Of a stretch of 64,000 nucleotides of DNA, positions 35,717 to 46,693 are shown in pieces. The stretch lies in NCBI GenBank assembly GCA_958299035.1, contig CATQJL010000316.1, positions 4,862,674-4,926,673 of the forward strand. Direction: 5' to 3'. The position numbers and the translations under genes are program-made. This stretch comes from Cylicocyclus nassatus. Lineage: Eukaryota > Nematoda > Chromadorea > Rhabditida > Strongylidae. Under the pieces are notes generated by a model. That model had not been told where the DNA came from and made no database searches. It worked only from the letters and a program-made list of their open reading frames with translations. The first letter of the stretch is position 1; each line of letters begins with the position of its first letter.

Positions 35717-35988
35717 TGCATCATTCATCGTCTGACCAAGAGACGCAAGCACGCTTTGCATACGTTTGTTCGATAAGTTCATGAATGAGTTCTAAAGCAT
35801 TTTGGTTAATGACTATAAAGAATTCGTAAAAGAACGTGTTCAAGACACCGTGGTTTACGAGTTCAAACATTCCTTACACGAATTCTTATAATAAATCAAC
35901 CAAAACGCGTTAAAACTCATTCATGAACGTGTTAATGAAATGTACGCAAGGTGTGCTCGCGTCTCCTAGTCAGAGAATGAATGATATG
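35717..35988. repeat. Foldback repeat with about 50-bp arms
   Basis: 35,717-35,768 (CATTCATCGTCTGACCAAGA then GACGCAAGCACGCTTTGCAT) is imperfectly reverse-complemented by 35,938-35,988. The spacer also contains shorter inverted pieces. It is probably a small non-autonomous element. Confidence 0.5.
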
Positions 35989-36084
35989 TCACTAGAGCCA
36001 TGTGCGGATCCCTGAACGAAATCTCCTTATCCCTTAGCGCGTTGTTACATGGCAAGTCCAATTAAAACTTGATATTCAATGTGT

Positions 36085-36526
36085 TAAAGGCAGCGTCCAG
36101 CCAGAATTTGACCCCCCATTTTTCGTCATTCTGGGGCCTTTCCGTGGCCCTGATTACAGTTCCAAACTTCAAACTCTCCAAAATTCACGAAAAACCGATT
36201 CCTGGGGACCCTGTCTTGAGGGCGCGGACGAGCTTCAATCGCTAGTCCCCGTCGGCATGCCAGCGGGAAGGAGCTGCAACTCCATGGGTGCAGTTGCAGC
36301 AGTGTACAGCTTCTGCTCACTACCGTGTCAATACGTGTCGGGAGGCAGTCCCTGGTGGGCGGAGTCTGATATCAGATTCCGCCCAGCCAGGGACTTCTAG
36401 GCCCTTTATCTCCATTCAGAGACAACGTTAGAAGGCCGGACCAACGCAGATGCCCCTTTTCTGGGGCCTACATTCAGGATCGACATCAATCGGAGGGGGT
36501 TAGGCTTAGCGTGGACACTGCCTTTA
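36085..36526. mobile_element. TAAAGGCAG-ended inverted-repeat element
   Basis: It has TAAAGGCAGCGTCC at the left and GGACACTGCCTTTA at the right. A near-perfect 24-bp palindrome is at 36,347-36,395, inside the element. A second member with the same ends is at 63,195-63,625. Confidence 0.75.
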
Positions 36527-37017
36527 CGCTGGCTCTCCACAAGCTAGCACTGAAGCACTTTCTACAGAGCTCAGCTTAAAAGAAGGATACAAACGAATTC
36601 ATGCTCTCAAGTCCAATTTTTGACCTTTAAAGACAAAAGCCGTGGATAAGACAAAAAATAGAAGTCACGACAACCCTGACGCTGCATCTAGCCAAGCGTA
36701 TTATTCAAAAGTTTTTGTACAGGAAGGGATTCCTGTGCAAGTCACAGCCCCGCTTGGGCACCGTCGCAAACGCCTGAAGCTTACAAGGGAATGGTTGGAA
36801 GCATAGGTGCGATAGGGGGAGCCGGGCTCTCCCCAGGTGAAGGGGGTCTCGGCTGTTCCCGACCTTCCAGGGTGAAGGGGGTATGTGAGTTTAGGGGGGG
36901 GGGAAAGAGAGAAAAGGTAAAAAAGCGTGACATGAAGAGCTCTCATTTGTACCTTATTTAGGCACAAATTGAAAAAAATTTCAAAATTTTCAAAAGAAGT
37001 TAAAAATTAAAAAAAAA

Positions 37018-38260
37018 TTGATTGTGAAGATCTGTGCTCCTGTTTCACTGCATCAACAAAAGACAAAAGCAATAAGGTTTATCCCAAAAGATGTACAAGT
37101 TAGGAACAACTTCATTTCTTGCACATCATCATCAACAATATCACTATCGCTAACGTCAGAGACAACAAGTTCGCTGCCTGAAAAATCTTCTTCTTCCTCC
37201 AAAAGGTCATCGGAGTAGAAGTAAAATTGCGTGCAAAAGTCTGAGTCGAAAATGGATTTGAAACTTTCTTCTTCTTCTAAGCGCTTTTGTGATTTTTTTC
37301 CTGGCCCTCTGGTAGCCCAGGAAGTCAGCAGGTAAGTGACCAGTTTCTCCATACCATCTTTTATGATATTTCAAAAAGTCATACGGTAACAGCCTATCTG
37401 GACCTCTCATACCAATCCTTTAAATGAAGTTAGATAACAATATGTTTAGTAGAAGGTTGACAAATCTTAAGCATTTGCATAGATGCTCTATCGTTGTACG
37501 ACTTCTGCGTTGTGTTCTGATAACAGAGTAGATAGAAAATTTCTTTCTCCACCTCTGCCGTGCTAGTCGGAATGGAAACTAGCTTTGCTAGTAATTCCAT
37601 CAGATTTTTGCAGTAATGGGAAAAGAGCCAGATCACATATGCTTTCGCAACACGGGAAGGAAATAGTGCATACTTTTTTGGGCCTTGTCGAACTCTGGCT
37701 TCACCTCCTCTGGCATACGTCCTGTTAGCTGATTAGAAAGCTGCTTAACTTCTTCTTTAACAGCATCTGCGGAATAGCCGATAAAAGGAGGTACTATGCT
37801 GCGCGTTGGTTTTTTTTTTCAATATCATAGGTCATAATGTCACAAGGCGAATAATTTATAAAAACATAAAGCACAGAGTTGGGTTCGCACTCCAGCCGGG
37901 ATCTAAGCGCAGTAACTATGCTTTATACTAACACCTTCCTTTTGTTCATATCCATGTTTGTGAATTTAGCAGCCTTGAATTCTTCAGCAACCTGAAGATC
38001 AGCAATGGACTTCCTGGACATTTCCTCATTGAAACTAGACAATCTGCTTGGATTCCTTATGCAGGAAATCAGAGAGTTTCACTCAATTGCCAACTCTGTA
38101 TCAATGTCGACAACATTTTCGTCGGCGTAAGATTCTCCTTCTGCCTCGCTGTTGAACTGGAACACATGCGAGTCATCTGCGATTTTGTAAAGTATTCTGC
38201 CTGCCATTTTTCAAACTGCCAACCTTTCCAAAACATTGAGGAATATTTTAATAACATGTT
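37018..38260 (-). pseudogene. hAT-type transposase relic (C-terminal half)
   Basis: Minus-strand frames read in order from 38,257 down to 37,053. One short frame (37,636-37,430) carries LAKLVSIPTSTAEVEKEIF and KSYNDRASMQMLKI, which resembles the hAT dimerisation domain. An acidic C-terminal stretch (DDLLEEEEDFSGSE, 37,200-37,130) follows in another frame. Frameshifts and stops separate the pieces, so it is not functional. A domesticated hAT-like host gene is an alternative. Confidence 0.5.
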
Positions 38261-38634
38261 ATTCTTCTGAATGTCTTAGAGTTTTTAATTCATTGAAACC
38301 AACCATTCTCTAAAAATTAGGTAAGGTGAGTCTAGAGCGTTTTCACGAAAGTGACCTTCTTCACCACTAGGCTTACAGAGTATAGATTCCAGAAATGGGC
38401 GGGTTTTGTGTGAAGGTGTGGAAAATCACCAATCTCCCATAGTTTTTTGAGTGTGTGCTAACAATGATGGCATAACTGTCAATCAAAAGCGCATTTTTTA
38501 CCAAAAAAAACGTAAACATATAACAACGATAAGCACGCTCAAATAGACGCGTTCGCTCACGTTCCCGTTAGTGCTGATAACGATTTCAATCCACAGCACA
38601 TTTTTTACTATTAACTTGCTCCACCTCGCTCTTA

Positions 38635-39339
38635 TTAGGTCGTCCAGAAAGTTTTTGCACACGAATTTCAAAATTCATAACTTCTGATTTTTCCAACCGA
38701 TTTGACTGCTTCCAATTTTATGTGAAAGTGTAAGCCATGCTCTTTATAATGGCATCTCAGCTGCTTAGTAATGGTCATCTGTTGCATAGATAGGAGCGAT
38801 AGAAGAAAAATGGTAAAAATTTCAAATTTCTGTGTAGGGTTATAAAAAATCGGAGACTTGCAACAAAAATCGGAGCAGTCAGTACTGTAGGTTCTTTCAC
38901 CAGCTCTTTCTAACAGTGCAAAGTTTGCGCCGATTGAGCGTCTCCATGAAAAGTTATGGTTTCCCTGAAGAATGCCAAAATAAATCAAATTCGCCTTTTT
39001 GTACTGCTTTCTCGGAAATTATAACTTTTCATGGAGACGCTCAATCGGAGCAAACTTTGCACTGTTAGAAAGAGTTGGTGAAAGAACCTAAAATACCGAC
39101 TGCTCCGATTTTGTTGCAAGTTTCTGATTTTTTATGACCCTACACAAAAATTCAAATTCCGAGTGATTTTGTTTGAGCTTCTATCTATGCAAGAGATGAC
39201 CATTACTAAGCAGATGGGATGTCGTTACAAAGAGCATGACTTACCCTTTCACATAAAAGTGAAAGCAGTCAAATCGGTTGGAAAAATCAGAAGTTATGAA
39301 TTTTTGAAAATTGTGCGCAAAAACTTTCGGGACGACCTA
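38635..39339. mobile_element. Mariner-like long inverted-repeat element with empty site nearby
   Basis: It starts TTAGGTCGTCCAGAAAGTTT and ends AAACTTTCGGGACGACCTA, with TA on both sides. The flanks (about 38,607-38,634 and 39,340-39,570) are reproduced without the element at 39,830-40,086, which supplies the unoccupied site. Confidence 0.85.
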
Positions 39340-39341
39340 TA

Positions 39342-40086
39342 CAATGTGTTGGCTTTTATGGGTTACCGGAGAAAATGATTTTTAGAGCCGGGAAGCAAAG
39401 AAGCCCTAACATGCTGTATACCATTCGAAAGCTGAGATCATGGAGAATCGACGTAGACCGTCGACTTTTTTCTAGGTCTTCTGTGCCGCGAGATATGAGG
39501 GATTTTATGTGCTTCAAAAATTAACTGATTTTGTGTCCTCACTTTCTGCTCTCCAAATGAATGCTACGAGAAAGTCGACGGTCTACGTTTGTTAATGAAG
39601 ACTTGCTCTTTAACACAGATAGATAAGCAGCAGTGATTAGGTCTTCATTTGGCAGAAATCTGCTGTTGAAAATGACCATGTTTTCAGATAAAATGCAGTG
39701 TATCTCTCGTTAGAGGGGGGCTAGAAAGAAGTCGACGGTCTAGGTCGAATCCCCTTTTCCTAAGCTTTCGAATGGTATATAGGTTGCTGGGCGAAAAAAC
39801 GGACCAGTTTTCAAAAATGGGGTGGAGATATTTACTATTAGCTTGCTCCAATCCGGCTCCACCAATGTATTGGCTTTTATCGGTTACCGGAGAAAATGAT
39901 TTTTAGAGCCGGAAAGCAAAGAAGCCCTAACATACTGTATACCATTCGAAAGCTGAGATCATGGAGAATCGACGTAGACCGTCGACTTTTTTCTAGGTCT
40001 TCTGTGCCGCGAGATATGAGGGATTTTATGTGCTTCAAAAATTAAGTGATTTTGTACTTACTCTCTTCTCTCCAAAATGCTACGAG
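39342..40086 (+). repeat. Direct repeat pair of about 225 bp
   Basis: 39,342-39,570 and 39,862-40,086 are closely similar. Both contain GTAGACCGTCGACTTTTTTC. The complementary motif AAAGTCGACGGTCTA also appears at about 39,570 and 39,733, between the copies. They are probably two copies of one repeat unit, the first interrupted upstream by the mariner-like element. Confidence 0.8.
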
Positions 40087-40596
40087 GATAAATAAATAAT
40101 ATAAATAAACATAAATACCGTTTCTTTAGTAAATTTATGAGTGTACTTGTTGTTTGAGGTACCTAGCCTGCTTTTCATAACGATTTTTATCGTATTCTCA
40201 GAGTACGATACCAATCTCAGCCCAGGTGAAGGGGGTCATCGGGAGTTTGGCCTCAAAGTGAAGGGGGTAAGATCCATCACTCGCAACTATGGTTGGAAGT
40301 AAAAGCACCCCTTTTAGACAAGCTGCATACCATTCGATGTAGCATAACGCTGACTTCAAAACTGTCTTCTGTATCTGCTGAACGCCTTTGCGGACGAGGT
40401 CACGGGCAGATTTACAGCAAAAAAATCATATATAAAAATTGCTAAATTGAGGCTTTATTGCCCTTTAGCTTTTGGCTTACATTCAGGTGACAGGTTATTT
40501 ATAATATATTTCAATAATTTATAGCCTTCGTCCACAAAAGTGTTCAGCAGATAGGGGAGATAAATTTGAATGCGTTTTATGCTGCATCTAATGGTA

Positions 40597-41407
40597 TTAG
40601 GGTGACACTAAGTTTTGCAACTTGTTTCATAACTTCACTCTCACTCAACATGGCGCCCTCAAACTTTGGCATTATGTAGAATACAATGTGATCTACAAGT
40701 GAGCACAAATTGTCTAAATTTTGAACACAAAATAGAAAAGCTTCAGGCATTTTTTGAAAACTACAGAAATTTGAGAATTTTTGGGGTTTCAAGCCAACAT
40801 GAAGCCTTTAGCAGCCTAGACCATGCGCAGTAATCCGGTTTCGTCTACAAATTATTGCTGGAGGTTGACTCCTTTGGCCTTGTAAGAAAGAAACAAAATT
40901 CAGGGGCATGTCGAGATTTGGCGTCCTCACAAAGTCGAACGAGTCAATGTACGCAAGAGCTGCTGGAACGACCGTCAATGACTAAAGAGTCCGAAGCTCA
41001 AATTCCGCCGAGACTTCACATAGTAAGGTTATTTGACCTGCCGAACGCGAATATCATATTCATTTGTTGAATCAACGCCTCTTTCCTTGTTTAGGGTGAG
41101 ACCCCATAACGTACACCTACAGTAATCCTACAGAAAGGCCCCTATCACGCAATTTCACTATTGTTTTCGTGATCAGCATGTCGGATAATACCCCTATGCC
41201 AAGTTTCAGCCAAATCCGTCAAACTTTGAATTTTTCCCCTTCATACCATGCACCTACCGTAACCCTCACTGCGACGTCAGAATTTGGTAGGACAGCAGCT
41301 GCGCTTGTAGCTTACGTAATAACCAATACAGTGGCAAAATTTGAGTGCGCCATGTCGAGTAAGAGGGAAGTTATGAAACCAGTTGCAAAACTTAGTGTTC
41401 ACCCTAA
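40597..41407. mobile_element. Mariner-like inverted-repeat element
   Basis: The 811-bp element starts TTAGGGTGACACTAAGTTTT and ends AAAACTTAGTGTTCACCCTAA, with TA flanks. It belongs to the same subfamily as 42,557-43,300 and 56,133-56,905, sharing TTGCAAAACTTA near the end. Short frames inside are chance. Confidence 0.75.
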
Positions 41408-41520
41408 TACATTTTGTTATTTCAACACTTCTTCCTAATGGTATACGTTCTTCCTTGTTTGAATTGACCACTTCTACTTTTTACCATTCCCTTGAAGTCG
41501 TGATCGGCGTCATGACTAGC

Positions 41521-41563
41521 TCGTTCCCTATAGCTTACCTGATTGGTAAGCTACAGGGAACGA
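41521..41563. repeat. 19-bp stem hairpin
   Basis: TCGTTCCCTATAGCTTACC pairs with GGTAAGCTACAGGGAACGA around a 5-nt loop, one mismatch. Flanking CTAGC sequences extend the symmetry. It lies just past a CAAGGG-family right terminus (41,494). Its role is unknown. Confidence 0.6.
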
Positions 41564-42446
41564 TAGCAGCGCTAGCTGGCGCATGCCAAAGACTCCTGCT
41601 GACATAGAATTGCAGACTACAATCGCGGAATAGATGCGTCTATTGGACTCATCGGCTATAGTAAACTGTCAAGCAGTGAGTTTTTTTTAAAAAGTGTAGA
41701 AAAATAATATCTCTGGTAATGTTGACAAGTCAATTCATTCTTAATTTGAGTGATTCACTTCTCGCATTGCATGACAATTCGCATGACTATTCAAGTTTGC
41801 AGAATCTTGCTTGAGGACATAACCTTCAAACAAACTGATAAATTAAAAATGCCCAGTTTCTGACAAGTTAGTCCTATGTTCTCAATTTTTACACAAATAC
41901 GTGATAGAGGAAAATGGAATACACATTTACAAAGTTGCCGCCCAATTTCCTCCTAAAGTTTAAAAGAAAAATCAGAGTTCTCAAATAGGATAATTTTGCC
42001 ATAACGAAAGAAAAAAGTGAAGTGTACAACTGAAGTCAGCAAACTCTCACAATGGAAGGATACTTGGTCGAAGTGGCTTTTCCGTATGAAATGTTGTCTT
42101 AGAGAACAGAAACCGCTGATTCCAAATCTGCTTTCCTTATATGCAAAGCGCTTGTGGGAGGAGAGTTCTGAGAATTTTTGAGGTAAAAGTCCATTGCTTT
42201 GGCTGATTATAAAAACAGGTGTTGAGATCTTTCCGGCGCTTGAAAGGAGTAATGACTGGCATGAGTTTATTGAATTGAAGGAATCTATTGCATAAGAGTC
42301 TCTATATGTAATCATGGCCCCATTTGAGCTCAAGGTCTAAAGTGTATAGTGTTGTGCACGAGAAAATTCTTATAACTCCCCTCCCAGAAGCGCTTTGCAG
42401 ATAAGGAATGTAGATTTGGAATCAGCGTTTTATTCTATGTATTTAG

Positions 42447-42465
42447 GTTATTATTATTATTATTA

Positions 42466-42549
<84 letters not shown>

Positions 42550-42550
42550 T
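42447..42550. repeat. TTA/ATT microsatellite
   Basis: About 34 trinucleotide units with one irregular unit. It sits between the left half of the CAAGGG element and the mariner-like element. Confidence 0.95.
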
Positions 42551-42556
42551 ATTTAT

Positions 42557-43305
42557 TTAGGTTGGCACATAAGTGATGCAACTTTTCATATAACTTGTCT
42601 TTTTGAACTTAGTGCATTCATTTTCTGGCAATATAAAGATTATGACATAAACAAATGCATTTTTGATGAATTTTGTCATCTTGCGCAAGAGTTACGTAGG
42701 TTTACGGTACTGTAAGAAAATTTTTAACTCACTCGGATTTTGCTGAGACTTGGCGTATGGGGGTTATTCGGCATGCTGATCACAAAAATGAGACCCGTTT
42801 TGCATGAAAAAGCCTTCTTCGTAAAGTCAAAAAATGGATGATATTCTAGCGAAAAATGAAAATGATACTCATGTTTACCGTATTGCATTACCCTATTGTG
42901 CAAAGTTTTAGCGAATTTCGAGGTTTCGCTGCTTTGTTATTCACAAATTGCCTTCCAATCTTGACGCATTTGACTTGTTCCACTTCTCAAAGGTGCCTCA
43001 TTTTAGTTTGTTTTCAAATCTCACTTCTTTTTTACTGACTCAAATGTTTCAACTTCTGGCTACATGCTGCCATGATTCCTTTTTGATATGTTTGATTCAA
43101 GTTTTGTACGGCATCATGTTTGCCAAAAAACCGTGAAACCTCGATTTTCGAGTTTTGGAAAAATGCTTAAATTTTTTCTACTACGTTATCATAAATCAAA
43201 CGGCTTGCACAGGCTTGCAGATTACATCACACTCTACATGATGTCGGAAAGTGAGAGTGCTGCATTGAGTAAAAAGTTATGGGAAAAGTTGCAAAACTTA
43301 TGTAT
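42557..43305. mobile_element. Mariner-like element, right end cut by a gypsy insertion
   Basis: It starts TTAGGTTGGCACATAAGTGA. It matches 56,133-56,905 until GCAAAACTTA (43,300), where the last 16 or so bases are replaced by the gypsy LTR. Confidence 0.8.
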
Positions 43306-43727
43306 TGTAACGGCTCGGTGGGCCCTAAGCACCTAGTACCCGAGACACCCGCATGCTCGCCCGCTTAATACATACGACGCAGCCTATCCTACTAACTCGT
43401 CTTACGCGCGCCTGAGCAATACATTAAACACTAAGGTTTTATTCTTATGACACTGTTGTGTTCTCCACGACGGACACTTCGACTTTTCGTCCCGAGGCAG
43501 CACACGGGAAAAGCAGCAATATTTATTAGAATATAATAGAGAACAGTAAAATAAAAAGAGGCGATGAGTGAATAGTCGAACTGTAGAACTGAACTGAACT
43601 GACTAAGACTATGAGTGAGCGCCTTTTATAGCGCTCATTTCCCGCGCACTCTGAGGCTAAGATCGAATGCGCGAGGGCAGATCACTATGAGGAAAACAGC
43701 TGATCATATACGAACACTAACACAACA
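43306..43727 (-). repeat. Long terminal repeat of a gypsy-like element
   Basis: The 422-bp LTR reads TGTTGTG...GTTACA on the minus strand. A purine tract (GGGGGAGG) sits just outside it at 43,728-43,736. It contains a minus-strand TATAAAAGG (about 43,622-43,630) and AATAAA (about 43,438-43,443), fitting promoter and polyadenylation signals. No second LTR copy is found. Confidence 0.8.
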
Positions 43728-43872
43728 CCTCCCCCAGTAGGGTAGTTACACAAAACTAGCCTACGATAAAAAGCATGAACTACAAATATGAACAGCTAAA
43801 AATCGATTATACATAGATATCACTATCATTTAAGCAACTACAAAACTAATAAAACAAACATACGATAACATA

Positions 43873-44964
43873 CTATGGACTAAGTTGGAACCGTTGTACT
43901 GGTCTTCTCGTTCTGCTCGACCTCCGAAGCGTTGGCTCTGGCGTGGAGGGCTCATGGCTTGATGGCGACGTCGATGTCGTTAAATCCACGGGTGCTGGCA
44001 CATCGCTCGCGATCGCTTGCTCGGGAATCCCTTCAGCAGCATTACCATTCCTCCGTAGAGTCTCGTCTTCTGTCAAAACATCTAGGAGTATCTTCAGGGC
44101 TTCGGACTGTTGTTTGAGTTGCTGTTGGATGCCGAGCTGTTCGCTGTCGCTTCTATGCCGAAGATGATTTGCGTGCTTCTTGCAGACTTCATTTCCAACC
44201 ATTACTTCATAGTTGACGCGTCCAATACGTCTCATCACCGTTCCTTTCATCCAATGAAAGTGGGGTGGCTTCCATTGCTTGGCGTATACCAGGTCACCAA
44301 CTTCGAATTCCTTTCGACATGCTCCATGTTTCTTGTCGAATTGATCTTTCATGCGTTCCCGTCTTCTTTGCGCGACAGGATCTTCTGCATTTTCGGACAT
44401 CGGTAGTAGCAGACTTAACCTTGTGCGCAAGTTTCTGCCTAGGAACAATTCCGCTGGCGTCTCGTCGTCTAAGTTCGCGTTTGGTGTTGTCCTATACGCT
44501 TGTAACACTACATTCAGAGTCTCTTCTGTTGGTCTCTCCTCCCCCTCTAGTTTCTTGATTCTGCATTTCAGCGTATCAACGAAACGCTCTGCCTGTCCAT
44601 TCGATTGAGGGTGGTACGGAGCAGTCCTTATGTGGGTAATTCCACCTTCGTCGCACATCTTCTTGAATAAATCCGATGTGAACTGGGTACCATTGTCGCT
44701 CACTATTGTTTGCGGCAATCCGTATCTCGCAAACAAGTTCTTCAAAGCCTTCACCGTCTTTGCAGCCGAGATATTACTCATCTCGACCATTTCAGGCCAT
44801 TTGCTGTACGCATCTACCACGACCAAGTAGAAAACTCCTTGCATAGGTCCAGCGAAGTCGATGTGTATCCTCTGCCACACTCGAGTCGCGGACGGCCATG
44901 CTTCTAATGGTACTTTCGTCGGATTTTTGGCTAATTTTTGACATTTCGTACATCTTCGTATCAA
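43873..44964 (-). CDS. Ty3/gypsy-type integrase, 363-residue frame
   Basis: Integrases join retroelement DNA to the chromosome. The frame begins within the zinc-binding domain (CTKCQK). The catalytic triad is intact: D36 (HIDFAGP), D90 (VSDNGTQF) and E126 (SNGQAERF), giving the D,D(35)E spacing. A C-terminal DNA-binding-type segment (WMKGTVMRRIGRVNYEVMV) follows, then a proline/serine-rich tail. The His-His half of the zinc finger is upstream in another frame (44,981-45,178), so a frameshift near 44,990 separates them. Reverse transcriptase and RNase H are missing: the element is cut at about 45,170. Confidence 0.85.
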   Translation of the reverse strand: MIRRCTKCQKLAKNPTKVPLEAWPSATRVWQRIHIDFAGPMQGVFYLVVVDAYSKWPEMVEMSNISAAKTVKALKNLFARYGLPQTIVSDNGTQFTSDLFKKMCDEGGITHIRTAPYHPQSNGQAERFVDTLKCRIKKLEGEERPTEETLNVVLQAYRTTPNANLDDETPAELFLGRNLRTRLSLLLPMSENAEDPVAQRRRERMKDQFDKKHGACRKEFEVGDLVYAKQWKPPHFHWMKGTVMRRIGRVNYEVMVGNEVCKKHANHLRHRSDSEQLGIQQQLKQQSEALKILLDVLTEDETLRRNGNAAEGIPEQAIASDVPAPVDLTTSTSPSSHEPSTPEPTLRRSSRTRRPVQRFQLSP

Positions 44965-44980
44965 TTCTTCGCAATCTTTG

Positions 44981-45178
44981 TCAATATTCGGCCAGTAGAG
45001 CCAGTTTCTTCATTCTTACAATCCCTGGATGACAAATATGCAGTTCCTTTAGAACATTTCTTCGAAGCTCCTTGGGTATCACAACCCTTTCGGCTGACAT
45101 CAGACACTGCTCCACAATTGACAATGTCCCCCTTCGATTTCGAAAATGTGCCAATTCTCCACTGACGTCCAGAGCCAC
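44981..45178 (-). pseudogene. Integrase N-terminal zinc-finger half, out of frame
   Basis: The reading contains LKELHICHPGIVRMKKLA, the His-His part of the gypsy HHCC finger. It continues into CTKCQK only after a frame change. It is the upstream part of the integrase at 43,873-44,964. Confidence 0.7.
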
Positions 45179-45381
45179 GGCAAAGCAATACTCACCTTAA
45201 ACGTTGCATAGGGGGTACGAGGGACCACCAACCATACAATAACTATACCTCTGCCCTATTTATAGTAATGAGGTGACCTGAGCTAGCATCAGAAACCGCA
45301 AAGGGCCTGATATGGCGCGAGTTCGTTAGTTATTGCAATACACTCCTCCTTCCGGTGAGTATTGCTTTGCCGTGGCTCTGG
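45169..45381. repeat. 28-bp inverted repeat bounding 157 bp at the gypsy break
   Basis: 45,169-45,196 (CCAGAGCCACGGCAAAGCAA...) is the exact reverse complement of 45,354-45,381. The left arm is part of the gypsy coding sequence and the right arm lies beyond the truncation. It is either a small element or an inverted duplication formed at the breakpoint. Confidence 0.75.
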
Positions 45382-45471
45382 TTCTTTCCTTCGTACTAGC
45401 TTTCAACTAAATTGTCTTGCTTCTTCATTGACGTCTGAGGAAAGAGATCCTTATGTATTCGACTTTCTAGG

Positions 45472-45503
45472 CCCTAACGAAGGCGATTGCGCCGAAACGT
45501 TGG
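45472..45503 (+). other. Penelope-type tail motif (relic)
   Basis: CTAACGAAGGCGATTGCGCC then GAAACGTTGG. It has the same layout as the motif in the tails at 19,406 and 54,468 and is followed by an A-rich stretch. It is probably the 3' end of a decayed Penelope-like copy. Confidence 0.5.
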
Positions 45504-46362
45504 CCGAAGTTAATAAAAAGAAATTGCCATCTTGGTCGTGTTGCTCAACATCCTGCTACGATTCATAACTATGCCAAGATTAAAGAACAGTCGGAGTTGG
45601 AAGACTAACACAACAGACACAAAGAGTAATAAAAGCTACATAAAAACTTATGACTAAACTAGAAGATAACTACTAAAATCAAGACTAAACTACTGAACGA
45701 TAATAAGCTCAAACGGGACGAGCTGCCCCATCCCGTGCTACCGATGAAGCGCGTCTTGTTAAAACTCTAACAATAAGAATGCTTTCGAGGCTTCATCTAA
45801 ACAGATCCGCCACGCGCTGAAGGATATCAGGCGCGACATCCTCTCCGCTCCCGAAGTTCGTAATATGTAAATGTCCCAAATCTCAAAAGCTTCTAAAAAT
45901 GGCGCGTCCACAAAGAATTCCAAATCAAGCTTGAGAGAACTTCCGATCCGCTCGATCGCTAATGCAAGAGAGAGACATCAAAAGCGGGAGCTAACAGCCA
46001 GGCACGAGCACAATGGAAAACTCACGAAAAGATTATCGATCGAAAACGAAAGTGAACAGACGCTGCAATGAGGCGCCATATATAGCCTTTTGGCTGGCAA
46101 CGCGCCAAGACGAGGAGAGGTTCAGCGGCGATTGCGGAAAGCGTGGGAAAGTACCGTAATTGCAGCCGGATAGCGCGGCAGCAACCAGTGCTCCCGGCCT
46201 CCTACTTTAAGGAGCGCCCGCATCGCGGAGCCGCGACATGTGCCAATCTAATAATTAAGTATACATTTCTTATAAAAACGCCACTTCGACCAAGTATTCT
46301 TTTCTTGTCAGAACTACACTTATGTATTCGCGCGTATTAACAAAATTGTGTTATTTTGCCTG

Positions 46363-46460
46363 GGGCAGAGTTGGCCGAGAGGTTAGTGCCCTTGATTTCA
46401 ACGAGGAAGGTCACGATTCGGTCTCGAGGCGGGTCCAATTTCTTTGGCAACGCTCTGCCC
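46363..46460 (+). tRNA. tRNA-like sequence, probably pseudogene or SINE head
   Basis: GGGCAGAG at the left pairs with CTCTGCCC at the right as an acceptor-like stem. TTGGCCGAGAGG resembles the A box of a type II (Leu/Ser) tRNA. The B-box region (GGGTCCAATTTC) departs from consensus and no convincing anticodon arm forms, so a working tRNA is unlikely. Confidence 0.35.
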
Positions 46461-46693
46461 ATGAATCCAGCGTCAGGCTGCTCAACTACAGGAAGCAAGC
46501 GACAAGCCGGTTGAGGAAGACAACAGTCGCATCAAAATGCTCTTTTATGTCCCAACAAAATTCTCGTGTAAAAGCTAAGGCGTTCCTTGGAGGCGACGCG
46601 CTTCGAGCTTGACGAATGCGGACATTAGGTGAGGGTTAGCGTTTCAACGACGTGAACGGGGACGGCTAAAGAAGCTAGCTTACCATAGAAAAA

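Larger units (their letters stand above)
42050..46307. mobile_element. CAAGGG-family element split by 3.8 kb of nested insertions
   Basis: The left end (from 42,050) reads CAATGGAAGGATACTTGGTC and the right end (to 46,307) GACCAAGTATTCTTTTCTTG. TCA flanks both (42,047-42,049 and 46,308-46,310). Comparison with 17,172-17,635 shows the element breaks near 42,445 and resumes near 46,250. A TTA microsatellite, a mariner-like element, a truncated gypsy element and other pieces lie between. Confidence 0.75.

Noticed and set aside
36784..41494. CAAGGGAATGG at 36,784 and CCATTCCCTTG at 41,484-41,494 as ends of one large nested element
   Set aside because: Only about 12 bases match and the flanking triplets differ (TTA and AAG).
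42395..42715. Frame of poly-Leu/Tyr
   Set aside because: It is a translation of the TTA microsatellite.
45600..46240. Possible second LTR (minus-strand TATATATGG near 46,090)
   Set aside because: There is no sequence match to the LTR at 43,306-43,727 and no clear TG/CA ends.
46363..46460. Functional Leu/Ser tRNA gene
   Set aside because: The B box and anticodon arm do not fit; it is listed only as tRNA-like.
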